Positions 23,936 through 36,871 are shown, counted from the first letter of the stretch. The stretch: 64,000 nucleotides of DNA from Gibbula magus (GCA_936450465.1 OW388289.1:70616420-70680419); one strand, 5' to 3'. A program made the numbers and translations. The notes: a model not told the origin generated them from the letters alone.

Positions 23936-26240
23936 AACTACCCTCGAGATATAATTGAATAAGCCTTAAATTTATTTAATGTTCTGTAGGTTCCACAACT
24001 TAGCTTCCAGTGAATGCATTAAGTCACATGAGGATGTGCTGATGACCCCAAGAAGAGTGATAAATCTGGGATCATCAGTGAAACGTGTTGTATTATGTAC
24101 ACCTCCGGGAATAACTGTATTCATGATCAACAGTACTCTAACTGATGCTGAATAGTATTCCAGCCAAGACCGATAGTATACAAATACTATAGAGGTACAG
24201 GTCCTCATGGAAAACTGATGTTTCTATTGAACTTTTTCGTTTTATTACCGTACATTGTACATATATTGTTCCACTCTTAGTTTACTAGAGTACAATATAT
24301 TGAAGGAGATATTGATACATTGCATACTATGCATCCTAAAGAAACCTTTGGTCCTTAAGAGTGGTATCAATATGTCAATTTTAGCTCCTGCTGATTGAAT
24401 AATTCAGGTCTTGTATCATTGGATGTCAGTTTATGAAACGATTCAACTGTTTAAATCTCAAATGAAACAGTACCCTTGCCAGCTTACGTTCGCACGACAT
24501 ACATGTATTCTATCAATAGAGAGCAATTTCTTTTGACAATCGTCCATTAGTGTGTTGTGAAACAGTAGTGTACGATTTCATTTGGTATCCTTGGGTGTTT
24601 TTTACAAGTAATTTTCCCAACCTTTCTCATTTGTATAGCTATTATATATCATATTTTAACCTGTAAGCTCACTTATATAGACAATTGACAAAGTATCAAT
24701 GAACCTATCTAATAAAACCTTTATTAAATTTAAATTGCCATTATCTACGCAGGCAGTATGTAATACAGCAGGTTTATCTGTGTAATTGTCGTCTCTGGAG
24801 ATTCCATGAAGTCTAATGGATCTTATATTTATTCATGTTAAAAACTGTTTCGATCACATTTTACACGCGATATTTGGTTTGAGGTCAAGTGATATTAGTT
24901 TATCTCAAAAAGTGCCATGTTATTAGTATTGCCATTATAATGTAATATTCAGTTAAGGTATTACGCCATATTGATAAACAATATCACGTTTACAATAGAA
25001 GTCTCATGAATAGCAAGAGACTCTTAAAACTGACCAGGTTCAGAAGATGGAAGCCTGTGTTTCTCTTTCTCTAAGGCTATCCGTTATTCATAGTTACTGA
25101 TGACAGCATGGATTTTGAATAAAAGTATTCAATTAAAATGCATTATAATTATTAATATACATTATGCCACTGGGTAAAATAGTAAATAAAACAAAGTAAA
25201 TGCAAAACATTTCTATCCATATCCTATTCATCATGGCAAATAAGTTCCATATCACGTTTCTGTAGAGTTATTATTCAGGATTACCAGCGATGGTGTAATA
25301 AATATACAATCAAGGAATCATGTTCCAAATTAAAACTTGAACGATATATGACCCAATAATCCAACTAGACATATCCGAAACAATGTTCTGCTAAAAGCAA
25401 AATAATCACATTACAATACTGCATTACATTTGACATAAATCACGAGTTTTATGCATTCAGCTTTATTGCTGGAAAGTGACCAGTACAGCACTATCCAATA
25501 AGTTGTTGCTCTCCGCTAAAAGGCGGAAACCACTGATACTGGTACTGTTTAGCTTAGCATAGCATGTACATAGCATTGTGAAAAAGTACAATGGAAGGAA
25601 GAAATCTCCAAAACTGTTTGATACTATTATATCTTTGATTGATTTGACCTCTCAAATCGGAAGGGAACTCTATGTTAGAGGGATTAACCTCTCGAATTGA
25701 TTATAATATTAATAGTAACGCGAGTTTGAATTTGTCATTGAAACATTAAATATTTTTTTATTTGAAATCATTGTATTTTGAAACACATTTAGATTTGAAA
25801 ACTTTAGATCATCAAAGTAAATTAAAGAGGAGTCATTTTGTGTCAATTTACCGTGCGAATAATTGAATTTGAAGAAAACTTCAATATTGACATTACTGCT
25901 GTCAAGCCATTTTGAACAAAATGTATGAAGAATGACATTATATGCTAAATAGTATGTTTATTCCTGATGCCCATAATTAACGGATGCTGCTATATTTACT
26001 TTACATGTGCAAATGATTATAGTGATAAGGTAAACTGAACTCCTTTCTTATCACAAAGATGACGATTGTATTTTGAAAGATATTAACAATTTTAAAACAT
26101 CCCAAAACACACTCGCATGATAATCTTTATATACCACATCAGTTTAAGATTCAGCCCATAATTAACGGATGCCGCTGCTATATTTACTTCACATGTGCAA
26201 ATGATTACAACATAATGTAACGGTCTATTTTGCTCTATGT
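23935..26240. other. Unique stretch, no gene recognised
   Basis: It holds the diverged dispersed repeat at 24710-24960. It also has a repeated segment, cccataattaacggatgc with tttac.tcacatgtgcaaatgatta, at about 25972-26020 and again at 26156-26207. A minus-strand open frame at 23972-24208 could be an exon, but nothing supports it beyond being open. Confidence 0.4.
24710..24960 (+). repeat. Dispersed repeat, member 3 (diverged)
   Basis: Diverged relative of 7760-8010. It keeps attatctacgcaggcagt, the ctggagattcca...gaagtct core and a tctcaaaaagtgcc motif in the same order. It lies outside the A/B duplication, so the unit is dispersed. Confidence 0.55.
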
Positions 26241-26244
26241 ATCA

Positions 26245-28150
26245 GACAGATAATAGAAAGATCAATGTCCCAATGCAGCATTCATTATATATGTATATAT
26301 ATCAACTCGCTATGGACTGAGACTGTCTGTAACTTTTCCCTATCTGATGTTGGTTTGCGTTCTTGATCGATAGAGTACTAGACAGATAATAACGTTATAA
26401 ATTTAGATTAGCTTCTTATTTGATGACACTTGAGATTGACTTAAAACTGAAACTAGAATGACTTTGTAAGAGGAATATGTTTAATTTTAGATATGATATG
26501 AGTTCCAGTGAATAAACGGCTCCCCAAGGAGATGAGTAAGAAGCCCTTCAATATTTGCGTAACGATTTTAACACAACATAGAAAAGAGATCAGTGAACAA
26601 ACATGGATGATAATTGTTCTTGATATCATGGGATTTAAGTCAAAACATCATAAACCAAAAACTGTTTATCCATTATAACAATGTTTTCACACTCACACAT
26701 CGATCCATAAATGGATGTAATAAACCATACATGTACATCACAGGGGGGTAATTGCCTTTGTTTCATCTCTTGTGGTAAAACAAACAATGTAAGACCATGT
26801 TAATACAACTGATGTGAAAAAACTCTCAGGGGCATCCTCCGAGGCATTATCGTGGTGTCAGACTCTATCCGATGTCTCGCGTGTATATGGTCGATAGCTG
26901 GTAGAGACATTGTGAATACCATGTTTCCAAAATAAGTTCACGAAACAGTATATTGGAAAGTATTGTTATAATACTGACAAAGTGTATCATGAGGAATCCA
27001 GACAAGCAATGAGCATTTAGAAGAGCTCTTGTTTTCATTAAAACCAACTTTCGACAACTGTTACCTGAATGTTCCAAAATTCAAATTCAAATGAATATAT
27101 ATGTGTGAATATCATGTTTCCAAAATAAGTTCATGAAACAGTCTATTGGAAAGTATTTTTATAATACTGACAAAGTCTATCAGCTATGAGCATTAATTTT
27201 AGATGAGCTCTTGTTCTCATTTAAACCAACTTTTGACAATGGTGACGTGAATGTTGATAAACATTTCACATTTATTATATCAGTGACGATTTTAATGTTA
27301 TAATTATGTTCATCGGTGTTAAAGCCATATTTACCAACAACATAAATGTTTGTGAAACAAAGCAAAGTTATTGCAGCCAGTCATCTAACATCAGACTATG
27401 ATAACAGGTGTGTTTATAAGAAAAGGTCGATACAGATGAATCAGGTTGATAGAAGACCAATGAAACGGTTAATTATCACCCTGCCATTATGAAGATTACA
27501 ACAAGTAGTCCCGTATTTGAGTAATTCAGCGTTATGTTATGCTCTACAGCATGAGATAACACCGATAGTGTTGTTCCCTTTCATCTCTTATTCACATGTT
27601 CATGTACATCAAAGTAGCGACGTGCCAATAATATCTTCATTCATGAGGTTCATGAGACAGATTGTCTAAAAGTCATGTTTACTTTATTGGATTACAAGCT
27701 ACAATCAGCTTGGCCATGAGTCCAAAGTGCCAATTATCATGTACACTTAATAGTTTCCTAGAATCACAGATATGAACATTGGAATGTCTTTGCAGAGTGA
27801 GATTTACGTGTTACCGTCTAGACTCCGTCTACTGACCCATACTGTCAGAAGGTTGGTGATGTTTCAATATCTATGGAGCATTGATTTTGCAATATGGGTA
27901 CACTATGATTGAAGCTTCTATATTTGTGTATCGATCTATTGTTGACATACAGTTTTAACCCATTAGTCTGTTCACCACCTTTATACTTGTCATATTAAAT
28001 TAATTTAATGTAAGTATTGTGGGTGTGTCTGTTAGAGAATTTTGAATGAATTGGAAATAATCAAACACTACAAATTATGTCTACATTTCCCCTTCCTAGA
28101 AGGACCTGTAATGCACACGTTTTCAATGCGTCGAAACTTTGGAATGATAG
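26245..28150 (+). repeat. Paralogous block E
   Basis: Aligns with 41081-43620 on the same strand. Shared landmarks are cgttcttgatcgata, actagacagataataacgttataaattta, the aaccat..catcaca stretch, ttcacatgttcatgtacat, gtctagactccgtctactgacccata and gtatcgatcta. Identity is lower than between copies A and B. The end (about 27676-28150) also matches 46840-47310. Confidence 0.75.
26910..27255 (+). repeat. Two-copy tandem repeat, about 180 bp
   Basis: The sequence atgtttccaaaataagttca, then gaaacagt and agagctcttgtt through tgaatgtt occurs at 26918-27075 and, with changes, at 27113-27255. Confidence 0.75.
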
Positions 28151-28774
28151 AACAAGGGTAAAACAAATCAAAACTAGGATTGCCAAGGCAATACTTAGGT
28201 CTTCAAGACTTCTGCTTGACCTTGATCTCAATGTTGCACTCTCGGTTATTCACCAGTTTATCTGCTTTAAAATGAGTTATCAAACGTGTCTCTATCTTCA
28301 ATAGTTTGTTTACAAACATTCTCCAAAGACAATGACCCTCTGAAAATGGAAGTACCACTTATTAATGGACCCCTACATGACCTTTCGAACAATTAAGACA
28401 AAGTGGTTAATATTTTCATACTAAGTTGCAACATACAAAATACTGTGCTCTAATCATCATTTAGATTGCAAACATAATTAATGTGTTATCTTTTTCAGAA
28501 TATTCAAGAAAATACTCAAAAATGCTTAAATTTGGACCCCTAGACAACGTTTGAGATATTCAGAGCTTGACTATCAACTTTTTGATGAAATGGTTCAACA
28601 GAAATGTTGTTGCTCTTGAAATTGTGCATAAGGAGGGATGAACAGAATTTCAATAGATTAATTAGTTAAACACTTATGATTGTTTGAACCTTGCTCAAAA
28701 TGGCGATTTTCGAAAAATTACAATCTTCTGTGACTTGTCATATGTATGCGGTTGAGACCGTTACCCAATGTCTG

Positions 28775-29257
28775 AAGGCATCCATTGTGTTTCATAAAAT
28801 GTTATTTGGCTTTAATACGTTCCAACACATCATATGTGCTGTTTACAATACAAACAAATTCACTCAACTTACATATTCATCTCCAATCGCCAAACATATC
28901 ATAATTACTAGTTTCCAATTAAAATCGAGTAACATCATTGTGCATGTGCAGAAACCGAAAGTGCACGTTCTATTTACATGCACAGTAGTTATATGACCTA
29001 TTGAACATTATCAACCCAAATTTGTTATTTTGTCTGGTTTAAATAAGATTCCAAAATTACGTTTGACTCATTGGCGCGCGCCACATGCGTTGCATTGTCC
29101 GGTTTTCGATCAGAAATCGATACTTTTACCTTCATATCGTCAACATACTAAGTCATTAAAATGTAAATTTTCGGTAACAGTAGGTACTTCTCGATAAAAT
29201 AACACCATTAATAACGTTTGGCATAGTTGACCCCAACAGCACAATGGATGTACCTTT
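28775..29257 (-). mobile_element. 485-bp inverted-repeat element, member 1
   Basis: About 483 bp ending in aaggcatccattgtg on the left and the inverted form caatggatgtaccttt on the right. The same sequence occurs in opposite orientation at 44463-44947, at nearly equal length. It has no coding frame and is a non-autonomous DNA transposon of unknown family. Target-site duplications are not clear. Open frames overlapping it are not credible. Confidence 0.6.
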
Positions 29258-30077
29258 GGAAAAAATGCCTACACAGACCTTTCAAAAGGTCGATAAATTG
29301 CATGTTGTCAGATAGTTGACAAAGTCTATCAACTAATTAAGAAATATCATAGTACTGTATGTATTTACATTGTCACATGTATGGATTGATGAAAACAACT
29401 GATTTACATCTTTCCATTATTTATGGCAATGTGGCCATCAATCATGATTTTAAAATATCTAACGGTCACTAACAGACTGGGTCAGGCAATCCTGCTGATA
29501 CACCAAACTTCACACCCACAATCCTATTCATCCTTACACCGATCTTTAAAGGAACCTCTAAATCTCATATGTAGAAAGAGATAGACACATTCCCAATAAT
29601 CTCTGGGCTATACGTTCCCTTGGATCTCATCTATGGCTACTGGCTATGGTCACATATCTGTCTACAGATTGATTATAGCGAGATATCGTGAAAGAAAAAA
29701 CCCTTTTGGGATATCACTGTATTAATCAGATGTATGCATGCTATGTTGTGATTTAATTGCATTCATGTTATATCACTTTAGTGATCAACATCAACCAGAT
29801 ACGTCTTCCAATAACGAAGTGGTCACAAATACATCCATTATATATCAATGGCTACGGTTTATTGTGGTTTTAACGTTCATGATAAGGAATGTAAAAGTCG
29901 CCATTTAAAACTTGTCATTGATACAGGTCACTTCTCAGGCTGTTCTTGGTTCTTCTACTACTTTCCCCTTCAATTCTTAATATATATATATATCATTATA
30001 GATATTTTCTTATGATCTCGGACGTCTGAGAGGTGGAATAGGTAAATCGTTTTTTTTACATAACATGTCTATATTCA

Positions 30078-30098
30078 GGGGGGGGGGGGGGGGGGGGG
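30078..30098. repeat. Poly-G run
   Basis: 21 uninterrupted G, a likely G-quadruplex former and sequencing trouble spot. Confidence 0.95.
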
Positions 30099-31499
30099 CA
30101 CATAATTAATAACCAGATGTTTGCAATTTTGTTTAGAAATATGTTTTTATACAAGTCATCAAAATTATGATATATTTAATCATCAAGCGCATAGGATATA
30201 CACTATTTCATGAAGGAACATTTTAAAGTTGTTTTCTTTGAATTTTAACGATGAATCGTTCTCCTTTTTTGCAATCTTCCAATTAAAACAAAATACAAAT
30301 AAATGCTGCCCAGTAAAATCTTCAACTATCTCTATGTGAAATTTTACATTGATTTGAAATATCAACAATGTATAAAACATGTGTCGTGCAAGAGCTGTTG
30401 ATATTGACAATTTACTCGTGAATTATAATCCTTTAAATATCTAGACTGGCATAAAGGATTCCACACGTCAGTCGTATAGCTATCAAGCTTAAATGCATCA
30501 GTTCATAATGGATAAGGATTTAAAGCATTAATCTTTAAATCTTACTGTATCGTAATGAATCCCGTGTGGCTCTTTTTATTGTCAAGTGAATCTTTAAATC
30601 ATACATATAGAAATAAATGACGAATAACATTAAACCATGATGAACGAAATAACATGTTGGCCTCTTATGTAAATGCAAAACATAGCATTTGATATGTGAT
30701 AAAATTATTGAAATATAAACATAATATTTGTAGTTTAATAAAGCCATATAAATTATGATAGTTTAGTTTTCTTTTGACATTTGAAAATGAAAAGACAAAA
30801 AGTTATATTCACCATCAATTTGAAACTTAGCTTAGCAATCAGAGATCATTCTCTATCATCTTAGAGATTTTTTGTATTTGCCAAACCAGTTCACGTGTCT
30901 GTTTTAATCTTTAACCTTGTTGTTAATGAGTCACATTGTCGGTATAGTCGATTTGTCACCTTTGCATGGAACATTTTCATTTAACATTTGTAACATAAAC
31001 ATTACAATGTTTCTCACAAAACTACTGCAGCACCCGTCTCATCCAGATCAATTCAACCAGACACCAGCTACAAGATTTGAAGAATATAATAACAAGGGTA
31101 TTCTTGAAGAGACTTGAAGTAATCTTCAAATAATGTCGCTTTCTCCGATATTATGATTTACAATTCGGCCAAAACAGTTTCCACTTGGAATTCTCATTGA
31201 TTAACTTTTGCCAAACAGCTGTAGGACAAATCGGTTTTTAATACAATGTAAAAGGTGTAACAAGATTAAGATGTTTCAGAACAAATCCGAGGCCCCCTTA
31301 CTCCAATGACAGAGTTGTATAGGCTGAACTCAATGCGTTACGGGGAGCATCATGGAATCCTTTTGAATATGAAATATCAAGCATTTTAAGCTGAAACTGA
31401 AATAAAATTTCAAATATGATGTCTACCATTTCGAAAATAGTAAATAATTAACTGTTTGAAAATATCCGACAGAGTAATTTTGTATAGCAACAACTGAAG

Positions 31500-33345
31500 T
31501 TGGTAATAAAACATATTCCAAGGATATCTGACATATTAATGTAACACATCATTATATATTATGCTTTTTAATCTATTACATCTTTTAAATTAAAAAATAT
31601 TCCTTGTGATATTGTTTCTAAAGTTTCAGTTCCACATGCAACAAAATTACTGTTATTACTTAAGACACGTATTAACCCTCAAAGGCTTTCGCGTTTTAAG
31701 ATCACATTAGGCACAGGGTGGGCCTCGGAGGCCCAGGGGTATTACACATACTACATGTATATGACACTACAGATACAGTTAATAAAGTGATATGTACCTA
31801 CACTTGTTACCATAATCATGGAGAGGTTGGAAGAAAAGATTGAGCTCAAAGGGCATGTATCCAATGTTCTAAAATGTTATTTTAATGTATATATATTATT
31901 TATTATATAATATATGATTACTTGGTGGATGTATTTCTGTATATTTTCGCCCTTTGAAATGTAACTTTTTTATTTCAACAAAGTCCATGTATTCTCAAAG
32001 GTTTGATTGTCCTTCACTACTTTTATTTTATTATATTGTAGTTAATATAATGTTGTATTGCAAACAAATCTAGTTCCCCTGGACAGAAACATGTCCAACT
32101 ATACAATGGAAAGAAAACCTAGAAAGGATGTATATAGATATGTTACTTTCATTCAATGAAGGTTGTTATTTATGTTGTCGTGGTTCTCATTTAGAATAAC
32201 GAATGTATATCAGGATAGATATATTATTCAATGTAGTCAAAAGGAAAGAACATGATTCAATTAACACAAACATTATCAAACTAGCAATCATGCAGCATTC
32301 AGTCAGAATGAACACACAAGACAGTCTTACTCAGAACAATCATTGCAGATGATTCGTGTGACGGTGGAGCAGACTTGTTGTGACTTATGGTGTTGTGCAG
32401 TAGGTCAGATACAACGTCTCCTCTTCTCTGGGTTAGATGATTCTTCTGTCGCAGATGTGGAGGGAAAAGAACTAGAGATAATCCACATTTCGGTATTCTC
32501 TGGATAGGTGCACTCATCAAACGTTCAGCAATAGGTTTGTTGATCAGTTTTTCATGGTCTCTTTAATAAAGTATATTTGCTTGAGTTCGTGCATCTTACG
32601 TCTATCGATATAAGCACTTTACGTGAAGGATCTCTTGATGAAATGTCAGAATTACCAACAGTATCAATTCATCCTCAACATGATCAACTTGATATTCAAC
32701 ATTGTGTAATTTTGATCTTGTCACAGGCTGAGACTAACACATTTTGGTAACATGATTGAGTTTACCACATTTGTTAGAGTTTTTGCAAATTGCTACACGT
32801 CTTCTGGACGCGTGCTGATAGCAACATTTGTAACACGAACTAGGACCATGAGCGTGTGTTTACTTACTAGTGGAGTAAGTTCTATTGTATTTTCCAGACT
32901 GACGACTACCGTTCTGCTCTTACTGTTTAACTGTTTGTACATGTACAGGTGAGAAGCTGAATCTGAACCTTACGGTAGTTGACATTACAACATTTAATAC
33001 AGGACTGAACGTTACAAGGAGAGACAACAGTGCAGATCCATGATACACACGTGCACTATTGTAGTGTGTAAGAGCAGGGACACCGTTAAATAGAAACATA
33101 GCATTACAACTAGGTTTACCCCACTTCATGGCGAACTACTATTATGTATGAGCACCGTCTGACACAAAAACAGTTTTCAAAGTTTATTGGCAGACAAAAA
33201 ATCATGATTGTGCTTTTGAGGCCCAGCTAGTGCAAAATATTTCTTTAGATAATAAACACATTTTATATTTGTTGTTCGAATGCTGTTGAAGAATGAAATA
33301 TGTTGATGCGTTTGAGGATTAGATAGAACGAAATTAAAATTAAAA
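31500..33345. other. No gene recognised
   Basis: AT-rich to about 32.3 kb, then more balanced. Short open frames at 32299-32520, 32752-32952 and 32920-33129 have no supporting motif. Some of this could be the 3' end of the retroelement remnant to its right. Confidence 0.4.
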
Positions 33346-33524
33346 TCAATGTGCTTTTTTAAGATTTCCTTTTAGATAGCAGAAGAATTGGATTGGATTC
33401 TCATGGAGAGAACTATCCTCAAGATCAACACCTTCTAATCCTGTGGGTACATTAGATTGAGTTTCCTGAGTCTTCTGTGACGTCACCACTGCCTCGAACT
33501 CCACCTGACCGGTTTCCTATACTG
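33346..33524 (-). pseudogene. Open segment downstream of retroelement-like ORF1 remnant
   Basis: The minus strand after a possible acceptor (gtattttcag) reads ETGQVEFEAVVTSQKTQETQ, then SNVPTGLEGVDLEDSSLHEN and PIQFFCYLKGNL, and stops at 33346. The acidic, Gln/Thr-rich composition looks coding. It may be the continuation of the fragment at 33731-34294, whose end has a CAG/GTAATA donor-like site at about 33722. Identity unknown. Confidence 0.3.
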
Positions 33525-33730
33525 AAAATACAAACTTTTATCAGTAATGTGTATCGACTTGACATTTAAACCAGCATTTGCGTATTCCTATCTCCGATAC
33601 ATTTAATATACATTACATAATTTAATTGTACTCTTGTTTCCACCGCATTTTAAACATTAATGAATATGCAACATTTGTTAAAAACTAGAATGTATTGATA
33701 AACTTCACTTCAACATATTACCTGTGTCTA

Positions 33731-34294
33731 TCAATGCATTACTTCCAGTCGGTGGGGGAGCTGCCCTCTCGGGAGTTCTGCTGAGCTAACCGGCGTATGC
33801 TGCGGAGGGACAGGAAGCTCGCCAGTGTCCAAACTCGCCGCAGAAGAACCATGGTTAGAAGCTATATCGTCCCCTTCCAGTTCGGAGATTAACCCCCACA
33901 CCGAGGGTGACCGGTCGGCTAACCTAATGAATTTGTTCCTTTTCTTGGCGGAGGAAACCACACGTCTATAAGATCAACACATTCCGAGAAATCCCTCCCG
34001 TTACAGTGTCTTCCCGCTAATTCGAGTTTATCCTGTATGTCCCGAGTTGAACTTAAATTGAATTTCATTACCTTTAAACTTGAAGTTGGGTGTCTCGCAT
34101 TTCTTCACCTTGTTGAGAACACTGAGTGACCTCTCCTCGGACTCGTCAACGATGTCTCTCTTAAAGAGACTTGAGTTTACTGTCCATATAGTCCTTAAAC
34201 AGATGGAAGGACTCGCTGGAATCTGTAATGGCATGGACTGGCGGGACTCCTTAGAGCCACTAGGAGGTGAAGTGTTAGGTTTTTGCTGATCCAT
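33731..34294 (-). pseudogene. Frameshifted ORF1-like (gag-like) protein of a retroelement
   Basis: Three frames in order on the minus strand form one protein-like run. From ATG 34294 it reads to TPNFKFKGNEIQFKFNS (about 34045). One frame over it reads DIQDKLELAGRHCNGRDFSE and CVDLIDV (about 33975). A third frame gives SSAKKRNKFIRLADRSPSVW and GLISELEGDDIAS. The pattern F-K-x-KGNExQ-x-FN, then a helical spacer, then K-x-I-x-ADRS-x-x-W-x-x-x-x-E-x-E-x-D is one I associate with ORF1 proteins of invertebrate retroelements, possibly DIRS-type. This assignment is from memory. At least two frameshifts make it inactive as read. Confidence 0.4.
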
Positions 34295-34492
34295 GATGGA
34301 GGAGACAGGGCAGAAACCAAGGCAAAAGCTACTCGCCTGAGTGACGCGTAGACCTCAAGTGAAGAATAATCTCATCACCCTAACTTTATCACCTTCTACC
34401 ACGTGACTAACTTCACGTGCAGCCCATGCATCCTCGGTAGCCAGCTAAAGCTACCTAAAGCTACCGTATTTACCAGTACTATACACATTAAG

Positions 34493-34870
34493 ATACCAGA
34501 AAAAATGACGTAATCATTTTCTGTGTATCCACCATTTTGAATGACGTCAAGGAGGGGCTCAGGTGACCTTTTGGTGACCTTTAGGTGACCTTGTATGGTC
34601 ATGGGATCTATTATGATACATTTTTAATTTCTGTGATTATGTCATTTTGAATGACATCATGGGATTCAGGTGACCTTTAGGTGACCTTGGAATGTATGGT
34701 CATGGGATCTATCATAACAAATTTTTAATTTCTGTGATTATGTCATTTTGAATGACGTCAAGGAGGGGCTCAGGTGACCTTTAGTTCACCTTGGAACGTG
34801 TGGTCATGGGATCTATTATAACACATTTTTAATTCCTATGTTTCCGCCATTTTGAATGATAATAGTCATG
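34493..34870. repeat. Left terminal repeat region of the virus-like element
   Basis: Three direct sub-repeats of about 101-113 bp (around 34539, 34649 and 34750), each with tttgaatgac[g/a]tca, an aggtgacctttaggtgacctt block and tatggtcatgggatctat. The first is the inverted partner of 40860-41067. Motifs seen are palindromic CRE-like TGACGTCA, AGGTCA direct repeats with 5-base spacing read on the minus strand, and a YY1-like ccgccattttg at 34846-34856. Confidence 0.85.
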
Positions 34871-36112
34871 TCATAGAGATCTTCCTGACGTCAGTCATTC
34901 AAACATATCTTCTCATCAATCAAATCCCTCCATTGTTGTTGTCATCAGCCATTCATATTTTCTATCTGTCATATTTGACCAAATTTAATGACATGAGTTG
35001 GATTAAGGGTTTTGAATTCTATCCATACTAATACATCTTCATACTACAAAATTTTACAGAATTGTTTAAAATTGCCTGAAGATAAATTAACCGAGATTTC
35101 ATTGACCAGTGGTCAGTAACTGTAGAAATGCCGACGGATGTGAACACGATATAACATCTCAAGTACTCCTTCAGTTTGACCAGTCCCTATACTAAGCAGG
35201 AAGTTCTCAACTGGACATACAGCGTTATCCATAATCGTTATGTGTTTAAGTTACTGAATGAAACAATCAATGCCTGGTTAGGGTAATTTCAGTGGAGTAA
35301 CTATAAAACTTGTTAAAATTCTGTTAATCTGTCGATTGTCTTATTCTTATTGAATAAACCAAATTAGCATGAGCTTTCTTTACGTGCATACACATCAACA
35401 TTGATTCAATATTTAATCTGAAATAAACGACTTACACTCAGTCTGCGCTATTCTAGAAAAGAGGTTGTAGACTGTCTACATATTGGGGAACACATACTGA
35501 CCACAATATTATAATAAAACAATAAAATCAACATTTGTCTTAAAAACTGAGAGTGACCCAGAACATGTTTTAAAAGTGTGGAATAATGTATTTTTTTACT
35601 CCTATGTTAGTGACATGAATGAAGGATAAAATATTTGATATGATAATATCAAAGTGAAGGACAATAATCAAGTCTATCATTTGCCATTTAACTGCTTACA
35701 AACCCGTGGGGAGGGCAACACTGACACACTGAAACCTCAGTAGCCATTTCCTTAATTACATAATGCGTTCTTATGCGCCCAGATAAGAATGTGATTCATA
35801 TAAATAAGCATACTTATAATACCCTAGACTTTGCACAAGTTTGCTTAAAGTCTGAATACCTTTTTCTGAAAATGTCATTTCCAAGTGATTAGCGATATGT
35901 TTCATACATTTAGTTTGTTATAATAGATTTTGCTCTAGATTTGCTCTAACATTTCTAGAAAAAATGTCACTTTATGGGGTGGTTACGCAATATTGTTATG
36001 GATTTGTTATGAGAGTAAGGTCTAAATATTTCTGACAATACAATCATTTTACATTAGACATCTATCATGTTTTCATTAAGGTGAGAAACAAGATGTGATC
36101 AACAAATAAACC
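34871..36112. other. Left part of the virus-like element, no gene
   Basis: AT-rich, no open frame of note and no recognisable protein motif on either strand. If this element once carried polymerase or capsid genes on this side, they are gone. Confidence 0.5.
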
Positions 36113-36665
36113 TAAAGTGAGCACATCCTTTATTTGGGAAAATGTTTAGACAGGTGACCTTTTGGCCCGTCACAAACTTTACCAACTAACATACTTAAGT
36201 AGGAACATCCTGTCTTTTGGGTAAAAATATGACAGGCAGGCAGCTAGAAATTTGATCGATCATAAAAATGACAAAAATAGAATAACCTAAAAGTAGGCAC
36301 ATCCTGTTTGTGGTAAAACTCTGACAGGCAGCTTGACTTTTGACCTGTCACAAATGTCATCAACAGATGTCCTTAAGTAGGCACATCCTGTTTGTGGTAA
36401 ATCTCTGACAGGCAGCTTACCTTTTCATCTGTCACATAAATAGATAACTTAAAAGTGGGCACATCCTGTTTGTGGTAAAACTCTGACAGGCAGCTTGACT
36501 TTTGACCTGTCACAAATGTCATCAACAGATGTCCTTAAGTAGGCACATCCTGTTTGTGGTAAATCTCTGACAGGCAGCTTACCTTTTCATCTGTCACATA
36601 AATAGATAACTTAAAAGTGGGCACATCCTGTTTGTGGTAAAACACTGACAGGCAGCTGGACTGAA
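36113..36665. repeat. Tandem repeat array inside the virus-like element
   Basis: About seven units with the core aagtaggcacatcctgtttg, then ctgacaggcagctt and ctgtcaca. Units of 84 and 78 bp alternate, giving a 162-bp higher-order unit (36291, 36375, 36453, 36537). The units to the left are more diverged. No coding potential; it lies 3' of the ATPase gene. Confidence 0.9.
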
Positions 36666-36802
36666 ATTCAGTGTAGTATTTCATGCAAACCTTGTAGTGT
36701 GTAGACCAGTTGTTTAAACCAAGACCATTTCAAAACGTTTATGTCATGAGTATCATAAGAAAATAACAAATAATAAACTAGAATACAACATTAAATATTT
36801 TT

Positions 36803-36808
36803 TTTATT
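36803..36808 (-). promoter_or_regulatory. Polyadenylation signal after the ATPase gene
   Basis: AATAAA on the minus strand, about 65 bases after the final stop codon of the ATPase frame. Confidence 0.5.
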
Positions 36809-36871
36809 AGCCCCGTTTCAATGAGCAGATTATAGGATAAGGAGCACTCCTATAAATCTGCTTTACAATGT

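Larger units (their letters stand above)
28680..31500. repeat. Paralogous block D, partly inverted
   Basis: From about 28690 to 30720 the reverse complement matches 43640-46760 and copy A 1-2000. Landmarks are the 485-bp element, caggcaatcctgctgataca against tgtattggcagaattgcctg, and gatttaaagcattaatctt against aagcttaatgcttcaaatc. From about 30830 to 31300 the plus strand matches copy A 2525-3000 (aatcagagatcattctctatcatcttag, ctcatccagatcaat). One inversion breakpoint thus lies near 30720-30830. Confidence 0.7.

Noticed and set aside
23972..24208. 78-residue minus-strand open frame, possibly an exon
   Set aside because: Protein-like composition, but no convincing splice pair, relatives or domain.
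28077..28304. 75-residue open frame at the end of block E
   Set aside because: The relative at 47210-47310 does not keep the frame, so conservation is that of a repeat, not a protein.
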